A stretch of 64,000 bases of DNA from Phytophthora quininea (GCA_011947345.1 JAAVTG010000623.1:186001-250000), one strand, 5' to 3'. Numbered from the stretch's first letter, positions 36,265-46,909 are shown. Numbers and translations: made by a program. The notes: generated by a model not told the origin, from the letters alone.

Positions 36265-36962
36265 GTCCTTGCCAAGAAGTGCGAAAGCTCACCACTAAAA
36301 TTAGTTGATGCAAAGTAAGTTTACATGCCGAATACGAGGACGCTTTCATTGAATTGGAATTACTACAACGCTGTTGGATGAGGAATCAAACGTTGATGTT
36401 GTCTTCACAAAGCAACTCGAAGTTGCTTCAGAAAATGTAGATAAGATTTTGGAAATCATCATCTTCCTCATCCAACGCCAACATGCAACACTATCCAAAG
36501 TGTACCGAAGTCGAGTGTCGAGTGGATCCGTCAAAAGTGTTTTTCTGCTCACGCTTTGGTTCAGTGAATGTAGATAAGTTTGATTGTTGATCTTCATCTC
36601 CACTCCGTCACTCGCTTCGGTACACTCTATCTTTCCCTGCCGCTGCACCTGTTTCCCTTCTCCCCTTCAACCTGTCGAGACACAAACAAGAACCTTCAAC
36701 CCTGCAACGCCACTTGTCCAATGCAAACAAAAGCGAGGAGAAAAGCCAATTCCTCCCGCACTTTGAACTGCATTTTCGGTTTTCAAGCAAAGACGCTCGG
36801 CTTTCACCAAAGCGTCTCAATCAACCACGACCGACCCTAACTCGCCACTTCGGCACCGAGCTCGGCTCTGACCGAAGACGGAAACCGAGCAGGGCGTTCA
36901 GAGGAAAAGTGACTCGCAGGATCGACAGTTTCTCCGTCGACTAGAGCTGCGAGGTCGCTAAT
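36265..36962. other. Intergenic region between LisH gene and RPL29
   Basis: About 700 bp with no supportable gene. Short open stretches on both strands lack motifs. The first about 60 bp (36265-36330) are the LisH promoter and are also found, decayed, in the duplicated copy at 45562-45612. Confidence 0.5.
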
Positions 36963-37311
36963 TTATTCGTCCTGTGAAGAATGTGTCAGCATAGTCAGTT
37001 CCTTAATGACCTTGTAGCTAGTAGATAGAGCAGAGGGCCCCACCTTGCTGTCCTTGTTCTTGCGGTTGCGGTGCTTCTTGTCGAACTTCTTGGCCCAGTG
37101 CTGGTTGCGCAGGAACTTGGGGTCAAGCTGAATGGGGCGAAGAACAGAGCGTCAGCTTGGCCGCAACTTCTATAATAGATAAACGTTATGTATTGGAGGA
37201 AGGACGTACGCCGCGCGTGGAGTGGAAGCGGTGGACCTTCGGCTTCTTGATGCCGTTGCGGTGGGCCTTGACCGTGTTGTTGCGGGCGGTGTGGTTTTTC
37301 TGCTTGACCAT
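36963..37311 (-). CDS. RPL29: 60S ribosomal protein L29 (eL29)
   Basis: Three exons: 37311-37210, 37127-37044 and a nine-base last exon 36971-36963. Exon 1 encodes [20 protein letters not shown] and [14 protein letters not shown]; exon 2 [20 protein letters not shown] and NRKNKDSK; the last exon adds DE and stop. The protein is 64 residues, close to the usual 50-65 of eL29 outside animals. Introns are 82 bp (GTACGT...TTCAG) and 72 bp (GTGGGG...TTCACAG). The second intron is a multiple of three and stop-free, so its retention would add 24 residues; that alternative cannot be excluded. Divergent from the clathrin light chain gene, 285 bp between starts. Confidence 0.93.
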
Positions 37312-37595
37312 TTTGGCGTCGGATTGGCTTGGTTTTCCTACTGTGCGGCGACCGAGGAGCGCTTTGCGAAACACAGCGAATCACTGGTGGCCAGTCGCCT
37401 CCTAGAATAGTGTTTTTATCATCTCAAAATACGGACCAATCCTAGCTACCACCTACCTTAGGTAGTATCTTTGTGCGATATTTTTAGCCAATAAACGTCG
37501 CCTTAGTGGCAAGCCTAACCGTCGCTTGCCCCCGACGACAACACGCAAGCGAAGAAGCGCGCGGCTCTCAAGGCGATTCCGACAGACAGCACACA

Positions 37596-38464
37596 ATGGA
37601 TCCGTTCGGAGACGGCACCCCGGTCGAAGGCGAGACGCCCGCCGAGCTCACCGACTTTGCGCCCCCGGCCGACAACGCCGGCGAGTACGTGGCAATTAAT
37701 ACCACATTTTATAGCAAAGAAAAAGATATCTAACCATTATCATGTCGTAGCTTTTACGAGGTGGAGCCCACGGACGCCACCAACGGCACGTTCGACCAGA
37801 GCGAGAGCTACCAGCCCATGGAGTTCGACCAGCCGAACGAGACGCCGTTCGACGCCCCTCACGAGACTCCCTTTGAAGCTCCTGCTGGGACGTCGTACGA
37901 AGCTCCTCCCGAGACCCCTGCCGCCCCCGTGGAAATCCCTGCCCAAATCCCCGTTGTGGAAGAGGACAATGAACTCACGTACGTCTAGAAATGTTCGTTT
38001 AAAAGGTAGGAAACTGACGTTTGATATTTTACAGCAAGTTTATGCGCGAGTATGAGGAGAAGATCGCCGTGAAGGCGCAGGAGCAGGAGAAGGTGGCAGT
38101 CGAGTGCAAGGCCAAGGCCGAGGAGGACATGAAGCAGTTCCTGGCCGAGCGCGAACGCATTAAAGAGTCCAAAATGCAGGCCAACCGCGTGTTCGAGCAG
38201 GCCACTCTTGAGAAGATGGTGGCCGACCTGCAGAACGAGAACCCATGGGAGCGCGTGGTGACGCTCGTGGACCTGGAGGTGAACCGCAAGAAGAAGTTGG
38301 ACGTGGCCAACGGCAAGAAGGACAGCAAGACGCAGGACCAAAAGCCTGTGGCTGTCCCGGCCAAGAAGACCAAGGAGGACGAGCAGGACGTCTCTCGGAT
38401 GCGGCAGCTGTTCGTGCAGCTCAAGGCGCAGCCGCTCGACCAAACGCGCGCGCGGCCCAATTAG
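37596..38464 (+). CDS. Clathrin light chain
   Basis: Exons 37596-37684, 37751-37978 and 38035-38464 (introns 66 and 56 bp, GTACGT donors, phase-consistent joins) give 248 residues. An acidic, Pro/Glu-rich N-terminus (MDPFGDGTPVEGETPAELTD) is followed by repeats of ETPFDAP/ETPFEAP, a long charged helix (EYEEKIAVKAQEQEKVAVEC) and the C-terminal WERV...LVDLE and DVSRMRQLFVQLK blocks typical of clathrin light chains. The protein binds the heavy-chain hub and regulates coat assembly in endocytosis and Golgi transport. All three reading frames are intact. Start chosen because it begins the conserved acidic N-terminus. Confidence 0.88.
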
Positions 38465-39190
38465 ACCAGCAATCAGAGATCTGCGGAGACAGTAGGGACA
38501 GGAGGCAGAAGGAAAGCGTGGCGTAAATGCAACCTGGTTGATTTCTGAAGGGATACATGCTGCTACATGTAGTACTACGAGGTGTTGGTTGGGGTATGTG
38601 GGCACGCTAATGTTGCTAGTCGACTACGGAGGCACAAGTCGACAAGAAAGCAGGCGTGACAAGGTTCCTTTGGCACCGAAAAAGACCGTCTCTAACGAGG
38701 CGACCAAGCGGTCTTCTGTGAGGTGCAATGCGCGACCAAATACTATGCAGGTTTGGAGATGTAAGCTCGCAATTGTTGCACACTGGCCACGGAGGAGTGG
38801 GGCGCAGCATGAAAGCAGGCGAGCGTTGTTGACTCTCGCACTATGAATAAAGAACACGTTGGATGAGCAGCCAAGTGAACTTCTGTGAAGTGCTGTGGTA
38901 TGGATCTACTGGAGATCTGTGCTCGACTGCGTCCGAATGAAGATGCCAGGCAGTGGCAGCCAGCCAAACTGGATCGCTTTAAAGAGGGGTCCAATCGGTT
39001 TGAAAAGGGAAGTTTTACACAATATTGTGTACACGTTGAAGTAAAAGGCAACATCCGATCTGAGAACCGCTGACGACCTCGATCGCCGTCGTACGAAGCC
39101 GTGCTGACGCTTGACGCACGTCTGCAGCGATTGTCCACGTTCAGCTTGATTGAATTTGGTCGCTGCCAAGTTCTGTTTAGTGCTCTTCCG
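38465..39190. other. Intergenic region upstream of GH7
   Basis: About 730 bp without a supportable gene. Contains the 3' flank of the clathrin light chain gene and the promoter of the cellobiohydrolase. No repeats or RNA genes recognised. Confidence 0.5.
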
Positions 39191-39204
39191 TCACTTTTCA
39201 ATTC
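39191..39204 (+). promoter_or_regulatory. Initiator-like element of the GH7 gene
   Basis: TCACTTTTCAATTC lies 35-48 bp before the ATG at 39239 and matches the oomycete Inr consensus (TCATTYYNCAWTTT) except at two positions. The spacing equals that of the elicitin gene. Confidence 0.5.
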
Positions 39205-39238
39205 GTAAGACTTCGTCAACACCTCAAGCCCTTCAGCG

Positions 39239-40623
39239 ATGAAGCCTTCGATCTCGGTCCTCGCGCTGGTGTTCACTGTTTCTGCCCTCCAAGCGTCTGC
39301 GCAGCAGGCTGGAACCAACACGCCCGAAGTGCACCCTTCCCTGCCGTCCAAGCAATGCTCCAAGTCGGGTGGTTGCGTGACTGAAGACACGTCGATCGTG
39401 CTGGATGCCAACTGGCGCTGGTTGCACCAAGCGGGCGACTACAAGAACTGCTACACCGGCAATCAATGGGACGCCACGCTCTGCTCCACCCCGAGCTTTG
39501 CGCCAAGAACTGCGCGCTCGAAGGTGCCAACTATGAAGGCACCTACGGCATCACCACGTCGGCCGACGAGTTGACGCTCAAGCTAGTCACCCAGACCGCG
39601 TACGGCGCCAACGTTGGCTCGCGCGTGTACCTCATGGACGCCCGTGGTTCCCAGTACAAGCAGTTTAAACTGCTGAACCAGGAGTTCACGCTGGACGTAG
39701 ACGTCTCGAATCTGCCCTGCGGTCTCAATGGCGCGCTCTACTTCGTGCAGATGGACGCTGACGGAGGTTCGTCCAACTTCCCCACCAACAAGGCAGGTGC
39801 CAACTACGGCACGGGCTACTGCGATGCTCAATGTCCGCACGACATCAAGTTCATCAACGGCAAGGCCAACACTTTGGATTGGGCCGCCACCAGCCAAAAC
39901 TCGGGTGGTGGCAAGTACGGCGCCTGCTGCGCCGAGTTGGATATCTGGGAAGCCAACAGCATGAGCAACGCTTTCACGACGCACCCTTGCACCGGCGAGG
40001 GACTGCATCGCTGCTCCAGTCCTGAGGAATGCGGCTCTGGAGACGGCAACCGCTATAAGGGCGTGTGCGATAAGGACGGCTGCGACTTCAATCCGTTCCG
40101 CATGGGCAGCCAGAGCTTCTACGGCCCCGGTCCGCAGTTCACCATCGATTCGACGCGCAAGTTCACGATCGTCACGCAGTTCCTCACTAGCGACAACACT
40201 GCGACTGGTGAGCTTGTGGAGGTGCGTCGCTTGTTCAAGCAGGACGATCGCGTTGTGAAGATGCCCGGCAGCACTTGGCCTGGTCTCAACGGCGCTAACT
40301 CCATCACGGACGCCATGTGCGTCGCAGCCAAGAAGACGTTCGGCGATCCGGACGATCACTCCGCCAAAGGAGGACTCGCTCAGATGGGCAAGCAAATGGC
40401 CAACGGCATGACGCTCGCCATGAGTCTGTGGTCCGACCACGCCGCCTACTGCCTTTGGCTGGACAGCAGCTACCCGGCCGAAGCCGACAGCTCCAAGCCT
40501 GGAGTCAAGCGCGGATCGTGTCCGACTTCGGGTGGACGTCCGGCGGATGTTGAAGCGCAACATCCCGACGCCACTGTCAAGTTCATGAACATCCGCGTGG
40601 GCGACATCGACTCCACGTACTGA
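39239..40623 (+). CDS. GH7 cellobiohydrolase, secreted
   Basis: About 461 residues. A signal peptide ([20 protein letters not shown]) precedes the GH7 fold: [58 protein letters not shown], and the catalytic signature [12 protein letters not shown], where the first Glu is the nucleophile and the second the acid/base. Many cysteines match the disulfide-rich family core. The protein stops after [15 protein letters not shown], with no linker or CBM1 module. One frame change lies near 39493 (CCCCGAG: one base missing) inside the LC..P.LCAKNC block. GH7 enzymes release cellobiose from cellulose reducing ends; in oomycetes they may attack plant or own walls. Confidence 0.92.
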
Positions 40624-40947
40624 AGAATTGGGGTGTATGATTAACAAGTTTTGATGTCAAAACGTAGTGAAAGCTACCGATTCTGAATGGAAAACACCAG
40701 GATCCCAAAAGTAAGGGTGTTTACTATCGTGTGTAGACTTCCAAGCCAGGGCAATCAAAAATGACGTTGTTGCAACTGTGACAAATTCATCTTTGTTAAC
40801 GTTGAGTGAGGATAGATGTTATTTTAATAATTAAAATTATACACAGTTAGTTCAGCTGCACATATCATTTCACCCCGTCTTTAGCTTGAGATACCTTTGA
40901 CAGACTTCTATCACTCGCCACTATTCTCCTTTCGCGACAGGTGGACG
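40624..40947. other. Intergenic region before glucosidase II
   Basis: About 320 bp, AT-rich. Holds the GH7 3' flank and the glucosidase promoter; an initiator-like TCACTCGCCACTATT occurs at about 40910. No gene seen. Confidence 0.45.
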
Positions 40948-43900
40948 ATGGTGTTGTGGCGTCTGCTGCTCTCCGCCGTCTTCTTGCTTGTGGTCGTCTC
41001 CGCCGTGGACCGCAGCAAGTTCCGGACGTGCGAGAAGTCCCAGTTCTGCAACAAGTTCCGCAATGTGGACAAGTCTGAGCTCCCAACCAAGTTCCAAGTG
41101 TTCAAACCCAGTCTCCAGCTAAACAGCGAAGACAATCTCGTACACTTTGACGTCCATGAAGTCAATCACGGAGGAATTCCACTTCAAGGCTCTTTAGGTT
41201 TTGTGCTCAATGCTCAACAATCTAAAGTTCCAGTTCTACGACTTCGACTAGACGAAAAATTTGCCAACCCTGAAGACCCCAAGACCCGTTGGGTCAGTGA
41301 AGATATCCTCATGGATGCAGCGGATCAAACTCGACCGCTACAGCAAATTTCAGCAGCTGAAGCTGGACTGGAAGCTTCAATTGATGAAGAGAAGATATTG
41401 CTGTATTCTACTCAAGATCAAGAGGAACATCAAGTCGTGGCTGCTTTGAGACTGTCGCCGTTTGGAGTGGATCTCTATCTGGATGGAGAGAAGGTCATGT
41501 CTACCAACGATGAAGGACTGTTCCACTACGAGGTTCGTAAGGACCGGGCGGTGGCTGAAGCTCAATTGGAAGCTGGTGCAGACCAAGCTTCGATTGATGA
41601 GCACGAGGGGAAAGTAGTGGTAGATTACGGGGAAAATGGCCTCGCTATCTATGAAGACGGGTCTGTGCAAAAGAGAGCGGAGCATACAGCTACCGTTGAT
41701 GTCGATAGCAAGATGGAAGGCTGGGAGGAGTCTTTCGGAGGGCAAATAGACAAGAAACAGTTTGGTCCGAGCTCCATTGGCTTGGATGTGACTTTCCACG
41801 GAGCGTCAGCGTCCCCGAGATCGCTGTATGGGATCCCTGAACATGCCACGGACTTTGCTCTCAAGGACACGATTGAGAGCGAGACGAGGAAAACGTTGAG
41901 CGATCCCTACCGCTTGTACAACTTGGACGTGTTCGAGTACGAGCTGGACAATCCCATGGCGCTGTATGGATCCATCCCGGTGGTGGCGGCGCCTAACAAG
42001 CACACCACTGTGGGGATGTTCTGGAACAACCCAACCGAGACGTTCGTGGACATTTGGTCGAGCGAAGACGCTGCGTCGAAAACCAGTCACTGGGTCAGTG
42101 AGTCCGGCGTATTCGATCTGTTCTTGATGGCCGGACCGTCCAGCGCCGACCTCTTCTCGCAGTATACACAACTCACCGGTCGTGCACAACTCCCGCCGGT
42201 GTTTGCTCTCGGGTATCACCAATCGCGCTGGAACTACAAGAGCGAGACGGACATGAAGCGTGTGAATGCTGGCTTTGACGAGCACTTGATCCCGTACGAC
42301 GTCTTGTGGCTCGACATTGACCACACGGACGGCAGACGCTACTTCACGTGGGACGAACACAACTTCCCGAGTCCTGCGGACGTGCAGGAAGCGTTGGCTC
42401 GCACCGGACGGAAGACCGTGACGATCGTCGACCCGCACGTCAAAGTGAGTCAGCAGAACGACAAGAAACCCTTCTACATCCACAAGGAAGCGGAAGAGCT
42501 CGGTCTCTTCGTCAAGGACGAGCAGGGCAACGACTTCAAAGGCTGGTGCTGGCCAGGCGAGTCTTCCTACGTGGACTTCACGTCCTCGAAAGCGCGTGCG
42601 TGGTGGCGGCACCAATTCCGCCACGAAAACTACCACGGCAGCACCGACTTCCTGTACACGTGGAACGACATGAACGAGCCGTCTGTCTTCAACGGACCGG
42701 AGGTGACGATGCGGAAGGGCTGCACCAGTCTGGAAGGCGTCGAGCACCGCGAGTGGCACAACCTGTACGGCAGTTTGTTCCAACGCACCAGCATGGAAGG
42801 CCAGCTCGTTCGCCAACAGCCTCCACCGAAACCTTTCTCCGCCTTCGCCGAGCAGCTGGAGCTTGTGCCGGAGATGCAGCGTCCATTTGTGCTGTCACGA
42901 GCTTTCTCGGCCGGCTCGCAGCGCTACGGAGCCGTCTGGACGGGAGACAACACTGCGGACTGGGGCCATCTACGCTACGCGACCAAGATGCTGCTGTCCA
43001 TGTCCGTTGCGGGCCTGACGTTCGTCGGCGCCGATGTCGGCGGCTACTTTGGCGATCCGTCGACGGAGCTGCTCACACGTTGGAACCAGGCAGCAACGTA
43101 TCAACCATTTTCCGCGGCCATGCGCACGAACACTCTGTGCGTCGAGAGCCGTGGCTGTTTGGTGAACCGACCACGTCCAACATCCGCTCAGCGATCCGCG
43201 AGCGGTACGCTATCCTCCCTACATGTACACGCTGTTTTACGAGTGCTACGCCAGTGGCATGCCAGTCATGAGGCCGCTGTGGACGCACTTCCCGCAACAA
43301 CCTCAAAGCTTCTCGGAGGAAGGGGAGTTTCTGCTGGGAGACGCTCTACTCGTCAAGCCGATCGTAGAAGCAGGAGAAGAAGCCACCGACGTGTTCCTAC
43401 CGTCCGTCGACGAGCACAAGAAGACGCTGTGGTATCAAGTGTCCGACAACTACAAGCGCTTCTTTGGCGGCAAGACGTACGAGAATGTACCAGCGCCGAT
43501 GGAAGCCATCCCAGTCTTCCAGCGTGGCGGGACCATTTTGCCTCGCAAGGTGCGTGTCCGTCGTAGCGCAGAGCTGATGCGTAAGGACCCCATGACGTTG
43601 GTGGTCACACTAGACGAGAACTTGGAGGCCCGTGGCCAGTTGTATGTGGATGACGAGAGTTCGTTGGCAGCCGAGTTGGAAGGAGAAGGCACGTTGGTCT
43701 CGTACCACCAGACCAAGGACGGATTGCGGTCGACGGCGACGACTGCCGCGCCAGAGGGCAAACGATACTCGTCGGCGATGTCGGTGGAGCGCATTGTAGT
43801 GTACGGCTTCCAGTCCGAAGCGAATGTCCCCACGAAGATGCTGGTGGGCGGTGACCGCGTGGTGAGCTTCGTGTACGACGGCGCTAGCGACCAGCTTGTG

Positions 43901-43975
43901 GTGCGGAAGCCGCAGGTGCTGGTCACGGACGACTGGGAGCTACGCTTCGAGTACGACCAAGCGTTGCAGCGATAG
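40948..43975 (+). CDS. ER glucosidase II alpha subunit (GH31)
   Basis: About 1009 residues. The signal peptide is MVLWRLLLSAVFLLVVVSAV, the Cys-rich start FRTCEKSQFCNKF is typical of glucosidase II alpha, and the GH31 core follows: LGYHQSRWNY, WLDIDHTDGRRYFTWD, DPHVKVS, GWCWPGES, and the nucleophile motif WNDMNEPSVFNGPE. Also present are VWTGDN, FVGADVGGYFG and FFRGHAH. Two frame changes, T run 43108-43111 and C run 43217-43219, each miss one base; both repairs restore conserved sequence (QPFFRGHAH and LPYMYTLFYE). It trims glucose from N-glycans in the ER with a beta subunit, which would explain the absence of an HDEL-type end (it ends YDQALQR). The ATG at 40948 is preferred because it starts the signal peptide. 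Confidence 0.93.
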
Positions 43976-44578
43976 CTCTTGAGTTACTGTAGCGTTTGCT
44001 TAGCTCGATAATGACGTTGTGTTCATTTGAGCCTTGCCATTCCAGTGCTGCTTGGTGTCGCGAAGACACGCAGCGCTCGCCAAGCAGCGTGGCCACACAG
44101 AAGCGCGCGTTTAACATGTTCGTCTCCATGTTGAAGCGGTTTAACATGGAGTTCCCTGAGGAACTTCCTGTTGCTAGTGACGGCGGGCGACGCACAGCGC
44201 CATCTCCAACCGAGCGCGTGCCCCAAACGGCGTGAGCGGCAGCAGCTCACGACTACGAAAGCAACAAGGCGCAGTGATGACATGGGAAAAGCCAGCTCCG
44301 ATCGATTCGGTGGCGGTGCGGGCCGCCCCAGGTGTATCTCTGTCCGTTCCAAGACGTTGCATCTGTCGTGATTGTGGTGCCCTCTGCACTGCTCTTGACT
44401 ATGGAGACCTGACATCATCGCGATTTCTAGCGAGACGTCATGGGATGACATCAACGGCGCCGTGTCCAAGTACGTCAGCAGCCTTCTCCACCCCTCGCTG
44501 GTGTCGGTGGTGGTTGGTGAATGGTGATGGCTGCCACTCCGCGATTTCCAGTCGACTGTGCACATCGCTCGTCCCAAG
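43976..44578. other. Upstream region of the desaturase gene
   Basis: About 600 bp. Part of it is probably the desaturase promoter and perhaps a 5' coding exon: the reading SSETSWDDINGAVSKY ends near a GT at 44475, and a GATTTCCAG acceptor stands at 44543-44551, after which the desaturase frame is open (STVHIARPK). The exact join cannot be fixed by eye. No other gene seen. Confidence 0.4.
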
Positions 44579-45532
44579 ATGATGCCGCTCAAGCAGTTCA
44601 AGAAGGAGGCCAACTGGTTCATGGTCTACTACCTGTCGGTGGTGCATCTCGGTGCCTTGGAAGGTCTACGCCGTCTCTTCTTCTGCCGGTGGGAGACGTA
44701 CCCGCTCTTCGTGCTGACCTACTACTTGTCGGGTCTCGGTATCACCATGGGCGCCCATCGGTTGTGGGCACACCGCAGCTACAAGGCGCACGACATCGTG
44801 CGCTTCTTCCTCATGCTGTGCAACTGCATGGCCAACCAAGGCACCATCTTCCACTGGAGTCGGGACCACCGCGTGCACCACAAGTACTCGGACACAGTGG
44901 CCGACCCGCACAATTCCGGTCGCGGCTTCTTCTTCGCACACATGGGCTGGTTGCTGGTCAAGAAGGACCCGCGTGTTCTGGAGGCTGGTACGAAGCTCAA
45001 CTACGATGACCTGTGGGCCGACTGGACGGTGGTGGTGCAGGAGAAGCTCAACCCGTGGGGCAACCTCTTCATGTGCTTCGTGTTCCCAACGTTCCTGGGC
45101 ACACACTTCGGTGGCGAGAGCTGGGTCACCTCTCTCTTTGTGCTGGGGTTCCTCCGCTACACGGCGGTGTTGCATGCTACGTGGCTGGTGAACAGTGCCG
45201 CGCACTTCTACGGCTACCAAACGTACGACAACATCCCGCCACGTGAGAATTGGTTCGTGGCGCTCTGGGCCATTGGCGAGGGCTGGCACAACTGGCACCA
45301 CAAGTTTCCGTACGACTACGCCACCAGCGAGTTCGGCGCCACGGCACAGTTCAACCCCACCAAGTTGACCATCGACTTCATGGCCATGTTGGGTCTGGTC
45401 ACGGACCGCAAACGCGCGACCGAGATCTGGGCCAAAATCAAGGACGCCAAGACCCACGGCTCCAAGTTCCAGGACCCCAACGGCGACGACCCCACCCAAG
45501 CCTTCTCGGAACTCAAGGCCAAGGCAAATTAG
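44579..45532 (+). CDS. Acyl-CoA delta-9 desaturase
   Basis: 317 residues from the first in-frame ATG; the true N-terminus may lie in an upstream exon. Three histidine boxes are intact: HRLWAH, HRVHH (in DHRVHHKYSDT) and HNWHH (in GEGWHNWHHKFPYDY). They bind the di-iron centre of membrane acyl-CoA desaturases. Hydrophobic pairs of spans (YPLFVLTYYLSGLGITMG; FMCFVFPTFLG and SLFVLGFLRYTAVL) give the usual four-span ER topology. The enzyme inserts a cis double bond at C9 of palmitoyl- or stearoyl-CoA. The family also includes cytochrome b5 fusions, but no b5 domain is present. Open throughout, without frameshift. Confidence 0.9.
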   Translation: MMPLKQFKKEANWFMVYYLSVVHLGALEGLRRLFFCRWETYPLFVLTYYLSGLGITMGAHRLWAHRSYKAHDIVRFFLMLCNCMANQGTIFHWSRDHRVHHKYSDTVADPHNSGRGFFFAHMGWLLVKKDPRVLEAGTKLNYDDLWADWTVVVQEKLNPWGNLFMCFVFPTFLGTHFGGESWVTSLFVLGFLRYTAVLHATWLVNSAAHFYGYQTYDNIPPRENWFVALWAIGEGWHNWHHKFPYDYATSEFGATAQFNPTKLTIDFMAMLGLVTDRKRATEIWAKIKDAKTHGSKFQDPNGDDPTQAFSELKAKAN

Positions 45533-45537
45533 GACCG

Positions 45538-45561
45538 TGAAGTCATGACCCCGTCAATATA
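45538..45561 (+). repeat. 24-bp direct repeat, left copy
   Basis: Differs at only two of 24 positions from 45836-45859. The two copies flank the decayed LisH-gene duplicate. They start TGAAGTCA and contain GACCCCGTCAA. The left copy begins just after the desaturase stop codon. Confidence 0.7.
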
Positions 45562-45835
45562 TTCGAATGTCAACTTACTTTGTGAGCTTTCACACAACTG
45601 GAACTTAGCAAGGACATGGAGGTCGCACCACCGTCGGCGACCGGACGCTGAAAAGAATCGACGAAGACACAGCTCATGAAGACAAAGTGCGTTGTAACTC
45701 ATGGAGGAATTCATAACGCAGCACCAATTCGAGTCAAGTTTGGCCGAGCTTCACCAGGAAGGAATTCCCGCAGTTTCGGTTAGAAATTGTGGAGGCGTAT
45801 TGGGGCAAAAAGCGGGCACGTCTACACCAGCACTA
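45562..45835 (+). pseudogene. Inverted truncated copy of the LisH gene 5' end
   Basis: Plus-strand sequence matches the reverse strand of 36330-35950: a promoter piece (TGTCAACTTACTTTG; GTGAGCTTTC-like), AGCAAGGACATGGAGGT around the start codon, GTCGGCG, GCGCTGAAAAG-like, ATCGACGAAGA, AGCTCATGAAGA, TGGAGGAATTCAT, CGCAGCACCAATTC, AGGAATTCC and GGTGTATTGGGGC-like stretches in the same order. Internal deletions (about 45 bp after the GAAGA block) and stops destroy the frame. The copy includes non-transcribed upstream sequence, so it is a DNA-level duplication, not a retrocopy. Flanked by 24-bp direct repeats. Confidence 0.8.
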
Positions 45836-45859
45836 TGAAGTCAAGACCCCGTCAACATA
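45836..45859 (+). repeat. 24-bp direct repeat, right copy
   Basis: Second copy of the repeat at 45538-45561 (22 of 24 identical), immediately after the decayed LisH duplicate and before the end of the THUMPD1-like gene. Confidence 0.7.
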
Positions 45860-45867
45860 CTAGCTTC

Positions 45868-46824
45868 CTACTCTTGCTTCTCATCCTGTTCAGGTTTAAC
45901 AGCCTCAACAACCTCCTTCTCCTCCTTGGCCGTACCTTCAGCAGGTTTGGCTTCCTCCCGGTCGTCCTTCTCCTTCTTCACCTCCTTGTCCTTCTTCTGG
46001 GTCTGTTGGCCCGGCACAGGCGGATCAATGATCGATCGCGCATTATACTTCTTGTATCTATGGAAGTTGGTGACAATGCTAAAGCCGCACGTGTTGCGGA
46101 ACACTTCCATGAGCAGCACCGAGTGCGGCGTGGTGAGGTTCACCTTGGAGTCCTCTGGCCCCACAATGTCCACGAGGGCATTAATGACGTCCATGCTGTT
46201 GAGGTTGGTGCAGTTGCGTCGCTTGAATTCGACCGCGAATTCCAACGGGTCGTTGGTGCCTGCCTTCTTCTGGTCTTCCCTGAATTTCTCTACATGACTT
46301 TTGATCATTGGCGTCGCCATCTCCTTGATGGCTTCTACACTAGAGTAACCAATCTTCTCTAACGGGATCATCCTGGTGATGAACCTCGACGTAAACTCCT
46401 TGGAGGTCTCCACCTCTGCAAAGAGCTTGTCCAAGAGCTCCACCACCGAGATATCGTCGTCTTTGCATTGGATCAGGATGGCTCCCTTCACGCCCGTATC
46501 TAATGGCGTGAATCTGCCAGTCTGGCGACTCTTGGATTGGCTTTGCAGAGCGGCAATCTCCTCTTGAAGCTTCTTCTGCACCGAATCGGCCGACTCCTTC
46601 GAGTCTTCAGCGGCTTTTTCCTCGTCTTTGACTGGATAAAACTTGTCTGCTGCTTCGTTGAGGATATTAAGCGCGTCCGCCACGCTCTGACGCTCCTTGG
46701 TCTTGTCACAGGTCACCAGCACTCCTCCGTGTCCCTTAGCAGTCGCAGCAGCACCCAGCGCCCCCTTGTGCCGCTTGTTGCCGTCGTTGCGGTTCATCCA
46801 TTGCTTCTTGCGCTTCTCCACCAT
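45868..46824 (-). CDS. THUMPD1/Tan1-like THUMP domain protein
   Basis: 318 residues from ATG at 46824. A basic N-terminus (VEKRKKQWMNRND) is followed by GHGGVLVTCDKTKERQSVAD, an acidic helix, the THUMP domain (KGAILIQCKDDDISVVELLD to SRFITRMIPLEKIG, then EFAVEFKRRNCTNLNSMDVI) and the diagnostic LLMEVFRNTCGFSIVTNF. The C-terminal tail is highly charged and repetitive (KEEKEVVEA). Tan1/THUMPD1 binds tRNA and serves as adaptor for the Kre33/NAT10 acetyltransferase that makes N4-acetylcytidine at position 12. Frame intact. Shares an 85-bp bidirectional promoter with the WDR18-like gene. Confidence 0.88.
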   Translation of the reverse strand: MVEKRKKQWMNRNDGNKRHKGALGAAATAKGHGGVLVTCDKTKERQSVADALNILNEAADKFYPVKDEEKAAEDSKESADSVQKKLQEEIAALQSQSKSRQTGRFTPLDTGVKGAILIQCKDDDISVVELLDKLFAEVETSKEFTSRFITRMIPLEKIGYSSVEAIKEMATPMIKSHVEKFREDQKKAGTNDPLEFAVEFKRRNCTNLNSMDVINALVDIVGPEDSKVNLTTPHSVLLMEVFRNTCGFSIVTNFHRYKKYNARSIIDPPVPGQQTQKKDKEVKKEKDDREEAKPAEGTAKEEKEVVEAVKPEQDEKQE

Positions 46825-46909
46825 TTGTATTGTAAAAATGCAACTGACCAATCACAGGATTTTACTAAACAATAAAGTCACTGGTTGGCAAAGTACGTCA
46901 CTTTCGACA

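Noticed and set aside
36714..36944. Open frame between LisH gene and RPL29 as a small gene or RxLR effector
   Set aside because: No signal peptide, no RxLR-EER arrangement, no coding bias.
39583..40647. 354-codon reverse frame opposite the GH7 gene
   Set aside because: Overlaps the conserved catalytic region of GH7 on the other strand; composition typical of antisense GC-rich coding.
41806..42816. 336-codon reverse frame opposite glucosidase II
   Set aside because: Antisense shadow of a well-conserved enzyme; no domain.
42348..43271. Separate gene in another frame of the glucosidase II region
   Set aside because: Only its last part (FRGHAHEHSVRREPWLFGEP) is real, and it belongs to glucosidase II between two one-base losses.
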